Of a DNA stretch of 64,000 nt, positions 32,207-46,000 are shown in pieces. The stretch is from Torymus aiolomorphi (lineage: Eukaryota > Arthropoda > Insecta > Hymenoptera > Torymidae): positions 66,848,522 to 66,912,521 of the forward strand of contig CM070877.1 in NCBI GenBank assembly GCA_036365515.1, read 5' to 3'. Each line of letters starts with the position of its first letter. The stretch's first letter is position 1. The notes beneath the pieces were generated by a model. The model was given only the letters and a program-made list of their open reading frames with translations, did no database searches and was not told the DNA's origin. Position numbers and translations under genes: made by a program.

Positions 32207-34281
32207 ATGGAACAAGGGAAACTGAAGGCGGGCCATCTAAATGCAACGTCGCTGTATAAGCACATGGGGATGTTTCGTCACTTTCTCTCGACTGCTCATC
32301 CATCCTATCAGCTTTTTGACGTAGTTGAGTCGCGTTTCGCGCAGGAGGTCGATGACGTGTTCGCGCAGATCAATGGTTTTTCAGTTCTGCGTCAAGATAG
32401 GAATAGACACGGCGGGGGAGTGGCTCTGTACATTAGTAACAATTATAAAGCGACTATCTTATGTTTGTTGACATCACAATCTGCCAGCAAACCGGGTATC
32501 CCGGAGTATCTAATGTGCAGGGTCCAGCGGGGCAAATATACTCCGGTCTTCGTGGCTGTGGTCTATAGACCACCGGATATTCCATACGTTACCTTCATAG
32601 ATTCTAAACTTATTTCTGATTTGAGGAAATATTCGGTGGGCTATGATTACAGAATTGTGATGGGTGATCTGAATGCGAACATGTTATCGACCGCTCAGGA
32701 TGCGATTTTTATTAGGGACCTTGCGTGCGAACTTAACCTCAAGTTAGTAGAACATGGCGTGACCAACCACATCAGAGACTCTCACACGTGGATAGATGTA
32801 ATTTTTATTAACGATGACAACGTAGTGCTGGACGAAGATAACCTCATGGCGACCTTTCCAAATAGCCACAACATAATTGATGTTGTAATCGATTTTTTCT
32901 CCGCGAATCACCCAGTTCTATAGAGCTTCATGTACCCAGATTTTAAATCTATTAGATCAGAGGAGCTTTTACTCCTCCTTGATTCCTGTGATTGGTAGCC
33001 AGTTTTCTGTCCAGATAGTGGAGTTGACCTTAGGCTGGAATATCTTAGCCAGAATATTATGGGCGTTGTCGATCAGCTTGCGCCGTTCAAGCAGTTCAAA
33101 ACTCTAAAGAAAGGTCTTCCAGCTTGGGTGGATGCTGATCTCAGGGACCTCTACAAGCAACGTGACGCAGTGCGTAAACGGTACAAGCGTACCCGGAACA
33201 GTGCTCTACGAAGTTTCAGTCCCTTGCCGCGATGGCAGAGCAGCGTACGCAACATGCAAAAGAGGCATTCGTCCAAAACAGAATGTTTTATGCCATGGAG
33301 AGTAAAAAGAAACGTTTGGAATGAACTTAGGAGCCTTGGCTTGCTATCAAAACCTAACGATCAGCTGCACGGCTTTACTCCGAGCGAGTTGAACACCCAC
33401 TTCGCTGGGATTTTCGTTTCTCACTCTGAGCGCGAGGCAGATTTGGATGAGATTTTGTTGAACGTTAGAGATGATGGTTTCACTTTTCGCGAAGTGACTT
33501 TCTCAGACGTGGTCCTAGCCGTCGCCCATTTCTCGTCGCAAGCAAAAGGAGAGGACGGTATACCCCAAAGCGTTACCGCGAAATCTCTGCCTGTAATTTG
33601 GTCATCATTTAGCGATTCTATTCAACTCTTCACTCTCTAGTGGAGTCTTTCCCGGGACCTGGAAGCGTGCTCATTTGGTGCCTCTCAAGAAGACGGCAAT
33701 CCCATCTACCGCCTCGGGCTTTCGTCCGATCGCCCTTTTGAGCTTCCTCTCCAAAGTCCTGGAAAAGATAGTGCATGACCAAATTTCAGAGCATTTAGAC
33801 TCGAAGAAAATCCTCGACCCCCGCCAAACAGACTTTCGTCAACATCACTCCACGCAAACAGCGCTACTAAGACTGTTGGAAGACATTCGGACTGGAATCG
33901 ACAATGAAATACAGTATCTCACCTTCTTATTACTCTTTGACTTCAGCAAGGCATTTGATACTACCTCTCCCTCTAAATTACTCCGTAAGCTAATTATGAT
34001 GGGTTTTTCTAGGGCCGTAGTCCTGTGGGTGAAGTCGTATCACGGGACGTAAACAGCGAGTAGTCGCTAAATCAAATGGTGAATCGGATTGGCTCACAAC
34101 CAACCTCGGCGTTCCACAGGGCTCGGTTCTGGGGTCCCTTCTATTCAGTCTCTACATTAACGATCTCAAGGAAATTCTCTCTAATTATAACGGGCCGAAA
34201 GGAATTATATCAGATAGTGTCACGCATTTACTTTACACAGACGATCTGCAAATCTACACTCAAGCTACTAGAGACAATCTT
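32207..34281 (+). pseudogene. CR1-like LINE ORF2: endonuclease and RT, first part
   Basis: The AP-endonuclease domain (32207-32923) has GHLNATSL, HGGGVALYI, VVYRPP, VMGDLNANM and THTWIDVIF-like motifs. Stops follow at 32921 and about 32996. A linker leads to RT from about 33640, with frameshifts: GFRPIALLSFLSKVLEKIV, LLFDFSKAFDTT (first Asp), GVPQGSVLGSLLFSLYINDL and LLYTDDLQIY (normally YADD). A pogo-type element interrupts it at 34283. It continues at 39684. Confidence 0.85.
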
Positions 34282-35100
34282 ACAAGGAACCCTTACGAGG
34301 TGTCCGCCCCCGATTTTCTTGAAACTTACATATGTTGTAGATCATCAAAAAATAAGAGATACGTATTTTTTTTTATCTGCGGAAAAACGGTTTTAAGGTG
34401 TGAAAACAGCCCTTAAAGTTCACCCCTGATAATCGACTTTTTTAAATATCTCAAGAACGATTGCGAATTTGGCAAAAAAACAAGTGCTAAATTATTTGTT
34501 TTAAGAAGGTAGTTAAATGAGTACAATTTTCATCTTAAGAGGTTGCATCCCTAATTAAAAAAATATATATTCTTTTTATCAGTTTTTCAATACGAAAACT
34601 TTAAATTACATCAAATTAATTTAAAAATAATTTTTTTATAAATAAAATAAAAAACTATCGTTGGGGTATTTAAGTTTTTTACGATTAAGCCAATTTTGAG
34701 GGGTTGCTTACCCTCTAATTCGTTTTACTATATATATTATAGTTTAAAATTTTTTCTGCTTTTAATTTTCTTGTTTTTTAAAATAACTGTAAAAATTATA
34801 AAAAATAGGACACGTGTATTTTTTTATCGAAGGAAAAATGATTTTAAGGGGTGAAAACAAACCTTAAGGTTTACCCCTGAAAATCGATATTTTTTAATAT
34901 GTCGAAAACGATTAGGAATGTTACAAATATATATAGCAGTTTCACGATCCCTTAAAAGACATTTTTCTATTCTATTTGCATAAATAAAATATTGTAAAAA
35001 AAATTTTGTAATAATAAAATATAGACAGTAATAATAAGAAGTAGCGAATAATAACCATTTTATTGTGTAATTCTCAATTTTATTTGTTTCTGAATCGACA

Positions 35101-37299
35101 TTATGGTACATAGGTAGAAAAATAATCATACTCATAAAAGAAATGTTTGACGCATAAGGATTTTCGGCACCAGGAACACCTAATAATAGCAACATTTGTA
35201 CATCCAGGTATCTCGCAATTAGCTTGATCTGATTGTGTAAAGCCGAATTCGACAGGATTGTCAAATTGATCAGGTTTTTTGTTCACATACCCACTCTTAA
35301 ACCATGAATATTTAAAAAGATTTATATACCTAGGCGAAGAAAGTTGGTTATGTGTAAGTGAATGTAATTTTATAATATTGTTTCTTAAATGTAATTGTGA
35401 GTCCCCATTCAATAATACAACGTTGTCGGAAAAATGCCTCACGAAATTTTTCCATATACGGAAACCAAATACATCTAAATGTTGTATCTTGGAAGTTGTG
35501 CCTTTGGGTATCTTTAATACTTGTAACTGTTTATCTTTTGGTGTTGCTTCATAAATAATTTCTGGACAATGTCCACTCCATGAATCAATTTGCAGTACAC
35601 TTTTACTATCGACAGATGGATAGAAAACTTTTTCTAACCACGTTTTAAAATGATCTACAAATATGATATATATTAAAAATATCGAATTAAAACACTCTTA
35701 TAAGAAACTACTGCCAATAGGATTGCAGTTAAATTCCTCAAACTGTTTCTTATATATCCTATTTTTCATCTATAATAATCCATTTATTAAAATATTTTAT
35801 GTTTTACATTTTTATGATTAATTTGAAGTAAAACACCATAAATTTCTATATATTCATACAAATTTCTTAATACAAATTTATTTTGAAAATGTTCTAAAAT
35901 ATTTCTGATATGAACTTAAAATAATACGATTGTTCGAGATTTTTTTTAAAAAATACAAAAAGATAGTTTGCAAAAAATTGACAGCATTCATAAGTTTAAA
36001 ACATGGTGAAATAGTGAAATCCCCTTTTATTTATCTCTGCAGCCAATATTTTGCAAAATATCATTTTTTATTTTTCAGAAAATTTACGGAAATTTACAGT
36101 CTTTTTGTTTAAAATTATCTTAAAAATGAAAGCATAAATATAAAAAAATTAAAATAAGAAGATTATTATCAATGAAGAAAAGGAAGTTTAAAAAGTTTGA
36201 GGAAGTTAATTGCCAATCTATCGCGTTTTTTTTTCTTTTTTCATTAGTTTACACTTACCTTTCGTTAATTTACCGGATTTAGATGGCATAATATAAACAT
36301 TCTTCGGTCTAAACAAATTTTTTTCTACTATTGGTCGAAACTCATCCTTTGTTTCTTTCATAACTAAAAAGAGGGGTGAAAGTAATTTTCCTTCGGTATT
36401 TATGGTTGGCTGTATTGTGTAGCTATGGGTTGTTGCAGGAATAGATTGAACTACACATGCTACTTGTTTTGTCCCCTCCTCTGTTAACGTTCGCTTTGAA
36501 CGAATTTCTAATTCAAAACCACTTTGGTCGGAATTATAAACATTTTCTGCTCCATACTGATTAATGTCATTTTGTGTAATAATTACAAATTTTTCGGCCT
36601 CTTCATTTAATTTTGACTCATCTCGTAAAGTTTTTTTTTTGTAATAAATTTATTTATTTTTCTGTCAACTATTCTATACTGTTTCTTAAATTTATAAATC
36701 CAAGAATCTGAAGCTTTGAATCGTATATCATGGAACTTAATATTTTTCTTGGCTTGTAATGCCCATTTGCGTAGATTGGTGTCATGAATAATATTACCTA
36801 CTTTGATAGATTCTTTCAAATTTTTCAATACGAATTCCGAAATTTCAGTTAGTTTTTCTTTATATGTACCGCCTTTATTAATCTGATTTGCCCAACGACG
36901 CAATTGACGTTCAGACAATACTTTTCTATACTTCTGTTGAACGGTGTTGATGCTTAAATTTTTCTTTTTACCAGATCGCCAGTACTCAACTGCATTCTTT
37001 TTGTACTCGAAACGTAATTTTTCTTCATCTTCAGTACATTTATCAGTATCAGTAGGCTCTTTGTACCATATGTCGTCTTCAACAGGCATCACTTCACAAT
37101 TTTTAAATTCTTCTTCAAATTCAAGCGTATAATCTTCTAGAGCTTCTACTTCATTATAGTTATCCATAGCATTCATAAGAATTTTTTCAATGTTCTCTTT
37201 TAATTCTACTTCTGCATTATTAATTGGAGTTTGTTTTATGTTCAAGGCTTCGAATGTTGCTAGTAGAAGGTTAATAACATTTATTGGATTCACTCTCAT
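35101..37299 (-). pseudogene. Pogo/Tigger-like transposase with one intron
   Basis: Exon 1 (37299-36259) starts MRVNPINVINLL. It carries an acidic N-terminus, a region with VQQKYRKVLSERQLRRWANQ, a CENP-B-type helix-turn-helix (DIRFKASDSWIYKFKKQ) and the first catalytic Asp (VYNSDQSGF). A slip in an A-run near 36632-36641 breaks the frame. The intron 36258-35655 has donor GTAAGT and acceptor TTGTAG. Exon 2 (35654-35101) holds the second Asp (LQIDSWSGH), the third (IQHLDVFGF), and a C-terminal Cys cluster (CEIPGC...CSWC...C...H). The DDD order is that of DDE_1 transposases. Confidence 0.8.
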
Positions 37300-38590
37300 T
37301 GTTAATAAATGTTTACGATAAATAAAATCAAAAATTTGTTAACGTGTATTTTAAAATAAAATTACGCTCAAATTGACCGAGTTATGCACTGTACAAGTGA
37401 AAACAAACAAACTGTACAAGTGAAATATGAATTCTTTTATCGGACTGTTCATATCAAAAACTTGTTTATACACAGAAGTTTTATCAATAAAAATTATCAC
37501 TCAAACGACGGGCTAGTAATGTTTCATACACATAAGAATCGCACATAATAGTTCGTGCATTATATGTGCAGATAATTTTCGTACACATTTTTTTTATGTG
37601 TTTTTTATGGTGATTTCTCAAAATATCGGCCGATTGTGTTCTTTAATAAAAATACAAAACTATTTCGTTTATATAAATAAGACAAAAATTTCTGCAGATA
37701 CTTTCAATTTTTTAACAATATATTCCATAGTCATATTTAAAAATATGAAAAATCTATCCTAAAAAAATTCGTAAACACCGAAAATGTAACCTCCATTAGT
37801 TTCCGCGCATACAATTAGAAATGTATTGTTGTATATTACAGTCATCAGCTAATTGACAAACATTTTTTCTTCAGCTGCGGAGTCTATCTAGGGACAGTTA
37901 TGAAATACAGTCATTATAAATCTTGAATTTAAACATAAGTTTCTTTTTATAGGATAGTAAATATTTTCCAAGCCAAATGAACAAAGTTAACAGAATTTAA
38001 AAATGTATACTTTATAGGTAATTTATTATATTTTAAATAATTTAAATAATGTTCTAATGTAATATAATTAATATTTTATTCTAGTTATCAATGATAAGTC
38101 TCAAAATATATGTTTAAGTAAGTTTATAATAAAAACCTTTATTTAAATTCAAAAATATTTTAATTACGCGTAACCTTCGTTAACTGCTCCTTAAATCGCA
38201 TTGTCAATACATTCGTGAAGCAAACCAAATTTACTTTGTTTTTTTTTTATTTACGAAAAAATTACTTTTTGTACTCATATAATTTAATTGCCTTCTTAAA
38301 ACTTCTCTATTGACGAGCGGATTGTGCTCCCGCAAACATATTTGACAAAACTCTCATTTATCCTAAAGAGGGACATATAAAATAAAATGTTCGAAACGTC
38401 GAACAAATAAAAAATTGGTGTTCTATTATTTAATAAAAAATCTAAGACCAAAACACCAATAACAAATGGTGGAAAATTGGCCATTAATTTCAATTATGGA
38501 AATATTATAAAAAAAGACTACCAGTTGCTACTGCACATAAATACACAAAATAACCTTCTTAAAACAAATAATTTTTCATTTATTTAAATG
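37300..38590. other. AT-rich noncoding part of the pogo-like element
   Basis: AT-rich DNA with no convincing ORF or repeat; it would contain the transposase promoter. The ORF at 38296-38493 has no recognised domain. Confidence 0.5.
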
Positions 38591-39683
38591 CAAAACTCCA
38601 AATAGTTCTCGACATAATCAAAAAAATTGCTTTTCAGGGGTGAATCTGAAGGGTTGTTTTCACCCCTTACAATCATTTTTCTGCCGATAAAAAATACGCG
38701 TGACTTATTTTTTATAATTTTTACAGTTACTTTAAAAAACAAGAAAATTCCAAGCAGAAAAATTTTAAACTATAATATATATAGTAAAACAAATTAGAGT
38801 GTAAGCAATCCCTCAAAATCAGTTTAATCGTAAAAAACTTAAAACACCCCAACTTTAGTTTCTTATTTTATTTATAAAAAATTATTTTTAAGTTAATTTG
38901 ATATAATTTAAAGTTTCGGTATTAAAAAACTGAAAAGATTATATTTTTTTTAATTAGGGGATGCAACCCCTTCAGATGAAAATTATCTCATACAACTACC
39001 TTCGTAAAGAAAATAATTTGGCATTTGTTTCTTTGTAAAATCCCTAATCGTTCTCGAGATATTTAAAAAAATCGATTGTTAGGGGTGAATCTTAAGGGCT
39101 GTTTTCACCCCTTAAAATCGTTTTTTCGCCGATAAAGAAATACGCGTGTCTTATTTTTTATAATTTCTACAGTTACTTTAAAAAACAAGACAATTACAAA
39201 CAGAAACATTTTAAACTCTAATGTATATAGTGAAACAAATTAGAGGGGGTAAGCAACCCATCAAAATCGGTATAATCGTAAAAAACTTAAATACCCCAAC
39301 TTTAGTTTTTTATTTTATTTATAAAAAAATTATTTTTAAATTAATTTGATGTAATTTAAAGTTTTCGTATTGGAAAACTGATAAAGAGAATTACATATAT
39401 ATATATTTTTAAATAAGGGATGCAACCCCTTAAGATGAAAATTGTACTCATTTAACTACCTTCTTAAAACAAATAATTTGACACTTGTTTTTTTGCCAAA
39501 TTCGCAATCGTTCTCGAGATATTTAAATAAGTCGATTTTCAGGGGTGAATTTTAAGGGCTGTTTTCACCCCTTAAAACCATTTTTCCGCAGATAAAAAAA
39601 ATACGTGTCTCTTATTTTTTGATGATCTACAACATATTAAGTTTCAAGAAAATCGGGGGGGTCACCTCGTAAGGTTTCCTTGT

Positions 39684-40002
39684 TAGTGAGGGCATTGAGC
39701 GTTTGTCTGCTGTGGCGCGAGCTGTGTCTACTTGGGCCTCTGATAATGCCCTGTATCTCAACACTGGTAAAACTAAAGCGATTATCTTTGGATCTGAGTA
39801 TAATATCAATCTACTACATTGAGTAAACCTATCAGGTCTTGAGGTGCAGGATAACGTTTTCGTGCCTTTCGTTGACTCAGTAACTAACCTCGGTGTCGTT
39901 ATGGATTCGAAGTTGACATGGAAAGAGCAGGTAGATGCGATTATCCGAAAGGTTAATAGAGCCTTATATGGGCTCAGATCATTTCAATCTTGCATCACTG
40001 AA
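39684..40002 (+). pseudogene. CR1-like LINE ORF2, continuation of RT
   Basis: Continues the RT after the pogo-like insertion: AVSTWASDNALYLNTGKTKA and, after a stop near 39822, VTNLGVVMDSKLTWKEQV, which is the usual RT thumb region. It ends abruptly at 40003, where DNA of the inverted duplication begins, so the LINE 3' end is missing. Confidence 0.8.
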
Positions 40003-41227
40003 GTTTTTCAAGAGTTTTTTTTTTAATTTTTTATATTTTTTCATAATTTTTCTGATGTAAAAATTTTTTCCGACATTTAATCCTAAATCCCTACACTCAT
40101 ATGAGAATTATACTATTCAGGAGTAATTTAGTTCAAATCTGGAGTCAATCCATCCACAGGAAAATTTCAAAGCTTACGGTTAGTGAAAAAACTTGTTTCA
40201 TCGATGACTATGGTTCTGGACCATATAAAAGGCCCATCGGAGAAAGTTTTAAGGTACGGTAAATATACCCACTTTTATATGTAAAAAGTATGAAATAATT
40301 AGTTTACATTTATGTATTAAAATGTGACTTCTTATTTCAGAGAAAAAAGGTGTCTAGCCCCCTTAACCCCTCTACTGAGGGCACCCACTTGGGGTAATAC
40401 GTCTATCTCAAACACTGTATCCATGTTTGGTTAATATTCGGGGTTCCTTCCCCTAGCTAGTTTTGATCCCCCCGGGTATTTTATTTCCCCGGTGCCCTTC
40501 ATATCCGATGAGATTTCCCCTATCCGCCACCTGGAGGGACGCCTGATGCGAGACTAACAACTCAACACGGGTGTGTGTGTGTGAGCGCGTGCACGTGGGC
40601 GAGTGCGTGTGCGTGTGCGTGTGTGTGTGTGTATACATGCGATAACTTTTGAACCGATCGACCAATTTACATCGGACAAAGCTTATTCTCTTTGTTTCAG
40701 ATTAGAATAGAGAGAGCATAACCTATTTTTTGATTTTATCCAGTTTTTTTTTTTATTTTTAAAGCCAAAAAACGATTTTGAATTTTTCGTTTTTTTGATT
40801 ATTTAACTTGTTACAGCCGGTAGTACTTAATAAAACAAATTTTTTTAAAAGGTCCTTAAATTATCTACAATTTCATTTTTTTAAATTTAAATTATCTTTA
40901 ACCTGTCATGTGTTATTAATGAAAATATGGTTTATCATTCTTTAATTAATATCTCAAAAAATTTTTCATTTATCCACTCAAAATTTTTACCACTTATTAC
41001 ACTTAACGAGTACAACATTAAGTTAAAATTTCAAGAGGTTATGTTGATTTATTTCCGAGAAAAAAATTATTTTTGGAAACAAGTGCGTGTTCCTTCATAG
41101 ACGATAACAGGAGTGAAAGTCAATGAGTCCTTTTAAAACTTGGCATAGAATTAACTTTTTTTTATCTAATTAGTAAGTTCTTTGCCCAAAAAAATCTGAC
41201 TGTTATGACCAATGATATTTCAGGTTA
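40003..41227 (-). repeat. Left arm of a 1.2-kb inverted duplication
   Basis: In order: half of the TTAA MITE (40003-40381), the reverse complement of the R1-like LINE 5' region (40385-40620), a GT-rich microsatellite, AT-rich DNA and one satellite monomer. The right arm, 49025-50220, holds the same in reverse. Confidence 0.85.
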
Positions 41228-42156
41228 AAATTTTTTTATAAATTTCATATATCTGCATTTTTTAAAATAATATTCGATTGATTGACTCAATATTTCCACC
41301 ACGTATTACACTTATGGAATACAACATTGTGTTAAAATTTCAAGAGATTGTGTTGATTTGTTATCAGGAAAAAAATTGTGTTTGTAAACAAGTGCGTGTT
41401 CTTTAATAGACGATAACAGGAGTAAAAGTCAGTGAGTCGTTTCGAAACTTGGCAGAAAACTACCTTCTCTATACCTGAGGACTAAGTTCTTTGCCAAAAA
41501 AAATCTGACTGTTCTGACCAAAGATATTTGAGGTTAAAATTTTGTTATAAACTTCATATATTTGCACTTTTAAAAAGAACATTCGATTGGTTGACTCAAC
41601 ATTTTTACCTCCTATTACACTTATAGAGTACAACATTGTGTTAAAATTTCTAGAGGTTATTTTGATTGGTTCCGAGAAAAAAATTATTTTTGGAAACAAG
41701 TGCGTGTTCCTTCATAGACGATAACAGGAGTGAAAGTCAATGAGTCGTTTTGAAACTTGGCAGAGAATTACCTTCTCTATACCTAAGGAGTAAGTTCTTT
41801 GCCCAAAAAAATATGACTGTTGTGACCAAAGATATTTGAGGTTAAAATTTTTTTATAAATTTCATATATTTGCATTTTTAAAAAGAATACTGCACTTGTG
41901 AAAAGAATACTCGATTGATTGACTCAATATTTTCACCACGTATTACACTTATCGAATACAACATTGTGTTAAAATTTCTAGAGGTTATTTTGATTTGTTT
42001 CCGAGAAAAAAATTATTTTTGGAAACAAGTGCGTGTTCCTTCATAGACGATAACAGGAGTGAAAGTCAATGAGTCGTTTTGAAACTTGGCAGAGAATTAC
42101 CTTCTCTATACCTAAGGAGTAAGTTCTTTGCCCAAAAAAATATGACTGTTGTGACC

Positions 42157-42290
42157 AATAGTACATTACGATACGTGGGCCGGAAATTGGATTTCCGGGC
42201 CGTGCGTGGTATGACGCCCGAGGCGAAGCCGAGGGCGTCATGACGCACGGCCAGGGCATCCAATTTCCGGTCCAAGTATTGTATACTATT
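42157..42290. mobile_element. GC-rich hairpin insertion in the satellite
   Basis: It starts TAGTACATTACGATACG and folds on itself: GGCCGGAAATTGGATTTCCGG and GACGCCCGAGGCGAAG pair with inverse copies, ending near ATACTATTTT. The opening resembles the TAGTACATT hairpin family. Confidence 0.6.
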
Positions 42291-42291
42291 T

Positions 42292-43080
42292 TTCTTACTC
42301 CCCGGCCGAAAGTACGTTCTGTAATTGTTAAATAATTGATAAAATTGCGTTGTCGTCTGCTAGCTGTGTTTGAGACGTTTGAGTGTTAGTTTTTCTTTCG
42401 ACCCGCTCGATAGTACTGCCTCTGTCGGCCGCTTTGGGTAGCTCAGTCGATATTACCGACCGTTTTTTCTTTCGACCCGGCGTGGAGAGCTGGTTTTTTG
42501 GCCGTCTGCTACTTTCGCTGTTACACAGATGGTTTGATGCCCGCCCGACATTTGCAAGACCGAGGCGAAGCCGAGGTTTTGCTGGTCGGGGCGGGCATCA
42601 GAAACACATTCATTAAAAAAAGACAACACCACTTTTTATTTCAACTAACTCTTTTTTCTCGTCACAAGTATACTTTCCTCTGTCTATTTCGTACGTGTCT
42701 AACCTTCACACCACACAAACATATTTCTTCGAACGCTTCCGTCCGTACGTTTACTTAATTGTTTCTACACGACTCGAAAGTACGTGTAGGAAACAAGAGG
42801 AAAAAACAATGACCACGATCAAACAATACCACTTTTTATTTCATTTAACTCTTTTTTGTCGTCACCTGTGCACTTTCCTCTGTTTATTTCGTACGTGTCT
42901 AACCTTTACACCGCACAAACATCTTTCATCAGATATGCGCGCGGGCGCTCAAGCGCCGCGGGTCAGGAAATTTCGGCAGCCAATCAGAGCGCGCGGTTGG
43001 TCTAAAATAGGATGCGAAAGTTTCTCTTTCGGCCCGGAGATGCGGGCCGAAAGTACGTACTTTCGGGTGGGCGAGTAAGA
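42292..43080. mobile_element. Nonautonomous element with CTTACTC...GAGTAAG ends
   Basis: The ends CTTACTCCCCGGCCGAAAGTAC (42294) and GTACTTTCGGGTGGGCGAGTAAG (43080) are inverted. Inside are GC-rich segments with GAGGCGAAGCCGAGG and two tandem copies of about 200 bases (from 42625 and 42826, starting ACCACTTTTTATTTCA). No transposase. Confidence 0.6.
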
Positions 43081-46000
43081 AAAGATATTTGAGGTTAAAA
43101 TTTTTTTATAAATTTCATATATTTGCATTTTTAAAAAGAATATTCAATTGATTCTCTCAAAATTTTTACAACGTATTACACTTATAAAGTACAACATTGT
43201 GTTAAAATTTTTAGAGGTTATGTTGATTTGTTTCCGGGAAAAAAATTATTTTTGGAAACAAGTGCGTGTTCCTTCATAGACGATAACAGGAGTGAAAGTC
43301 AATGGGTCCTTTTAAAACTTGGCATAGAATTAGTTTTTTTTTATCTAATTAGTAAGTTGTTTGCCCAAAAAAATCTGACTGTTATGACAAATGATATTTC
43401 AGGTTAAAATTTGTTTATAAATTTCATATATCTGCACTTGTGAAAAGAATACTCGATTGATTGACTCAATATTTTCACCACGTATTACACTTATCGAATA
43501 CAACATTGTGTTAAAATTTCTAGAGGTTATTTTGATTTGTTTCCGAGAAAAAAATTATTTTTGGAAACAAGTGCGTGTTCCTTCATAGACGATAGCAGGA
43601 GTGAAAGTCAATGAGTCGTTTCGAAACTTGGCAGAAAATTACCTTCTCTATACCTGAGGAGTAAGTTCTTTGCCAAAAAAAATCTGACTGTTGTGACCAA
43701 AGATATGTGAGGTTATAATTTTTTTATAAATATCATATATTTGCATTTTGAGAAAGAATACTCGATTGATTGACTCAACATTTTTACCACGTATTACACT
43801 TATCGAATATAACATTGTGTTAAAATTTCATGAGGGTATGTTGATTTGTTTCTGAGAAAAAAATTGTGTTGGAAAGTAAGTGCGTTTTCTTTCATAGAAA
43901 ATAACAGGAGTAAAAGTCAATGAATCGTTTTGAAACTTGGCAGAGAATTACCTTTTTCTCATCTAAGGAGTAAGTTCTTCGTCCAAAAAAATCTGACTGT
44001 TGTGACCAAAGATATTTGAGGTTAAAATTTTGTTATAAACTTCATATATTTGCACTTTTAAAAAGAATATTCGATTGATTCACTCAAAATTTTTACAACG
44101 TATTACACTTATAAAGTACAACATTGTGTTAAAATTTTTAGAGGTTATGTTGATTTGTTTCCGGGAAAAAAATTATTTTTGGAAACAAGTGCGTGTTCCT
44201 TCATAGACGATAACAGGAGTGAAAGTCAATGGGTCCTTTTGAAACTTGGCATAGAATTAGTTTTTTTTTATCTAATTAGTAAGTTGTTTGCCCAAAAAAA
44301 TCTGACTGTTATAACGAATGATATTTCGGTTAAAATTTTTTTATAAATTTCATATATCTGCACTTGTGAAAAGAATACTCGATTGATTGACTCAATATTT
44401 TCACCACGTATTACACTTATCGAATACAACATTGTGTTAAAATTTCTAGAGGTTATTTTGATTTGTTTCCGAGAAAAAAATTATTTTTGGAAACAAGTGC
44501 GTGTTCCTTCATAGACGATAGCAGGAGTGAAAGTCAATGAGTCGTTTCGAAACTTGGCAGAAAATTACCTTCTCTATACCTGAGGAGTAAGTTCTTTGCC
44601 AAAAAAAATCTGACTGTTATGACCAAAGATATTTGAGGTTATAATTTTTTTATAAATATCATATATTTGCATTTTGAGAAAGAATACTCGATTGATTGAC
44701 TCAACATTTTTACCACGTATTACACTTATCGAATATAACATTGTGTTAAAATTTCATGAGGGTATGTTGATTTGTTTCTGAGAAAAAAATTGTGTTTGAA
44801 AGTAAGTGCGTTTTCTTTCATAGACAATAACAGGAGTAAAAGTCAATGAATCGTTTTGAAACTTGGCAGAGAATTACCTTTTTCTCATCTAAGGAGTAAG
44901 TTCTTCGTCCAAAAAAATCTGACTGTTGTGACCAAAGATATTTGAGGTTAAAATTTTGTTATAAATTTCATATATCTGCACTTGTGAAAAGAATACTCGA
45001 TTGATTGACTCAATATTTTCACCACGTATTACACTTATCGAATACAACATTGTGTTAACATTTCTAGAGGTTATTTTGATTTGTTTCCGAGAAAAAAATT
45101 ATTTTTGGAAACAAGTGCGTGTTCCTTCATAGACGATAGCAGGAGTGAAAGTCAATGAGTCGTTTCGAAACTTGGCAGAAAATTACCTTCTCTATACCTG
45201 AGGAGTAAGTTCTTTGCCAAAAAAAATCTGACTGTTGTGACCAAAGATATGTGAGGTTATAATTTTTTTATAAATATCATATATTTGCATTTTGAGAAAG
45301 AATACTCGATTGATTGACTCAACATTTTTACCACGTATTACACTTATCGAATATAACATTGTGTTAAAATTTCATGAGGGTATGTTGATTTGTTTCTGAG
45401 AAAAAAATTGTGTTGGAAAGTAAGTGCGTTTTCTTTCATAGAAAATAACAGGAGTAAAAGTCAATGAATCGTTTTGAAACTTGGCAGAGAATTACCTTTT
45501 TCTCATCTAAGGAGTAAGTTCTTCGTCCAAAAAAATCTGACTGTTGTGACCAAAGATATTTGAGGTTAAAATTTTGTTATAAACTTCATATATTTGCACT
45601 TTTAAAAAGAATATTCGATTGATTCACTCAAAATTTTTACAACGTATTACACTTATAAAGTACAACATTGTGTTAAAATTTTTAGAGGTTATGTTGATTT
45701 GTTTCCGGGAAAAAAATTATTTTTGGAAACAAGTGCGTGTTCCTTCATAGACGATAACAGGAGTGAAAGTCAATGGGTCCTTTTGAAACTTGGCATAGAA
45801 TTAGTTTTTTTTTATCTAATTAGTAAGTTGTTTGCCCAAAAAAATCTGACTGTTATGACGAATGATATTTCGGTTAAAATTTTTTTATAAATTTCATATA
45901 TCTGCACTTGTGAAAAGAATACTCGATTGATTGACTCAATATTTTCACCACGTATTACACTTATCGAATACAACATTGTGTTAAAATTTCTAGAGGTTAT

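Larger units (their letters stand above)
34283..39683 (-). mobile_element. Pogo/Tigger-like DNA transposon in the LINE
   Basis: A 5.4-kb element flanked by TA (34281-34282 and 39684-39685), with ends CAAGGAA / TTCCTTG followed by long inverted arms: about 34283-34930 left and 38590-39683 right. The right arm has more than two tandem copies of a 440-460-base block (anchors at about 38640, 39083 and 39543). Removing it with one TA keeps the LINE RT frame. Its transposase is on the minus strand. A solo copy of the same end lies at 48722-48900. Confidence 0.8.

Noticed and set aside
40453..40665. ORF with a His-Thr repeat
   Set aside because: Translation of the GT microsatellite.
44155..45890. 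Two nearly identical 63-codon ORFs suggesting a duplicated small gene
   Set aside because: Same part of two satellite monomers five units apart.
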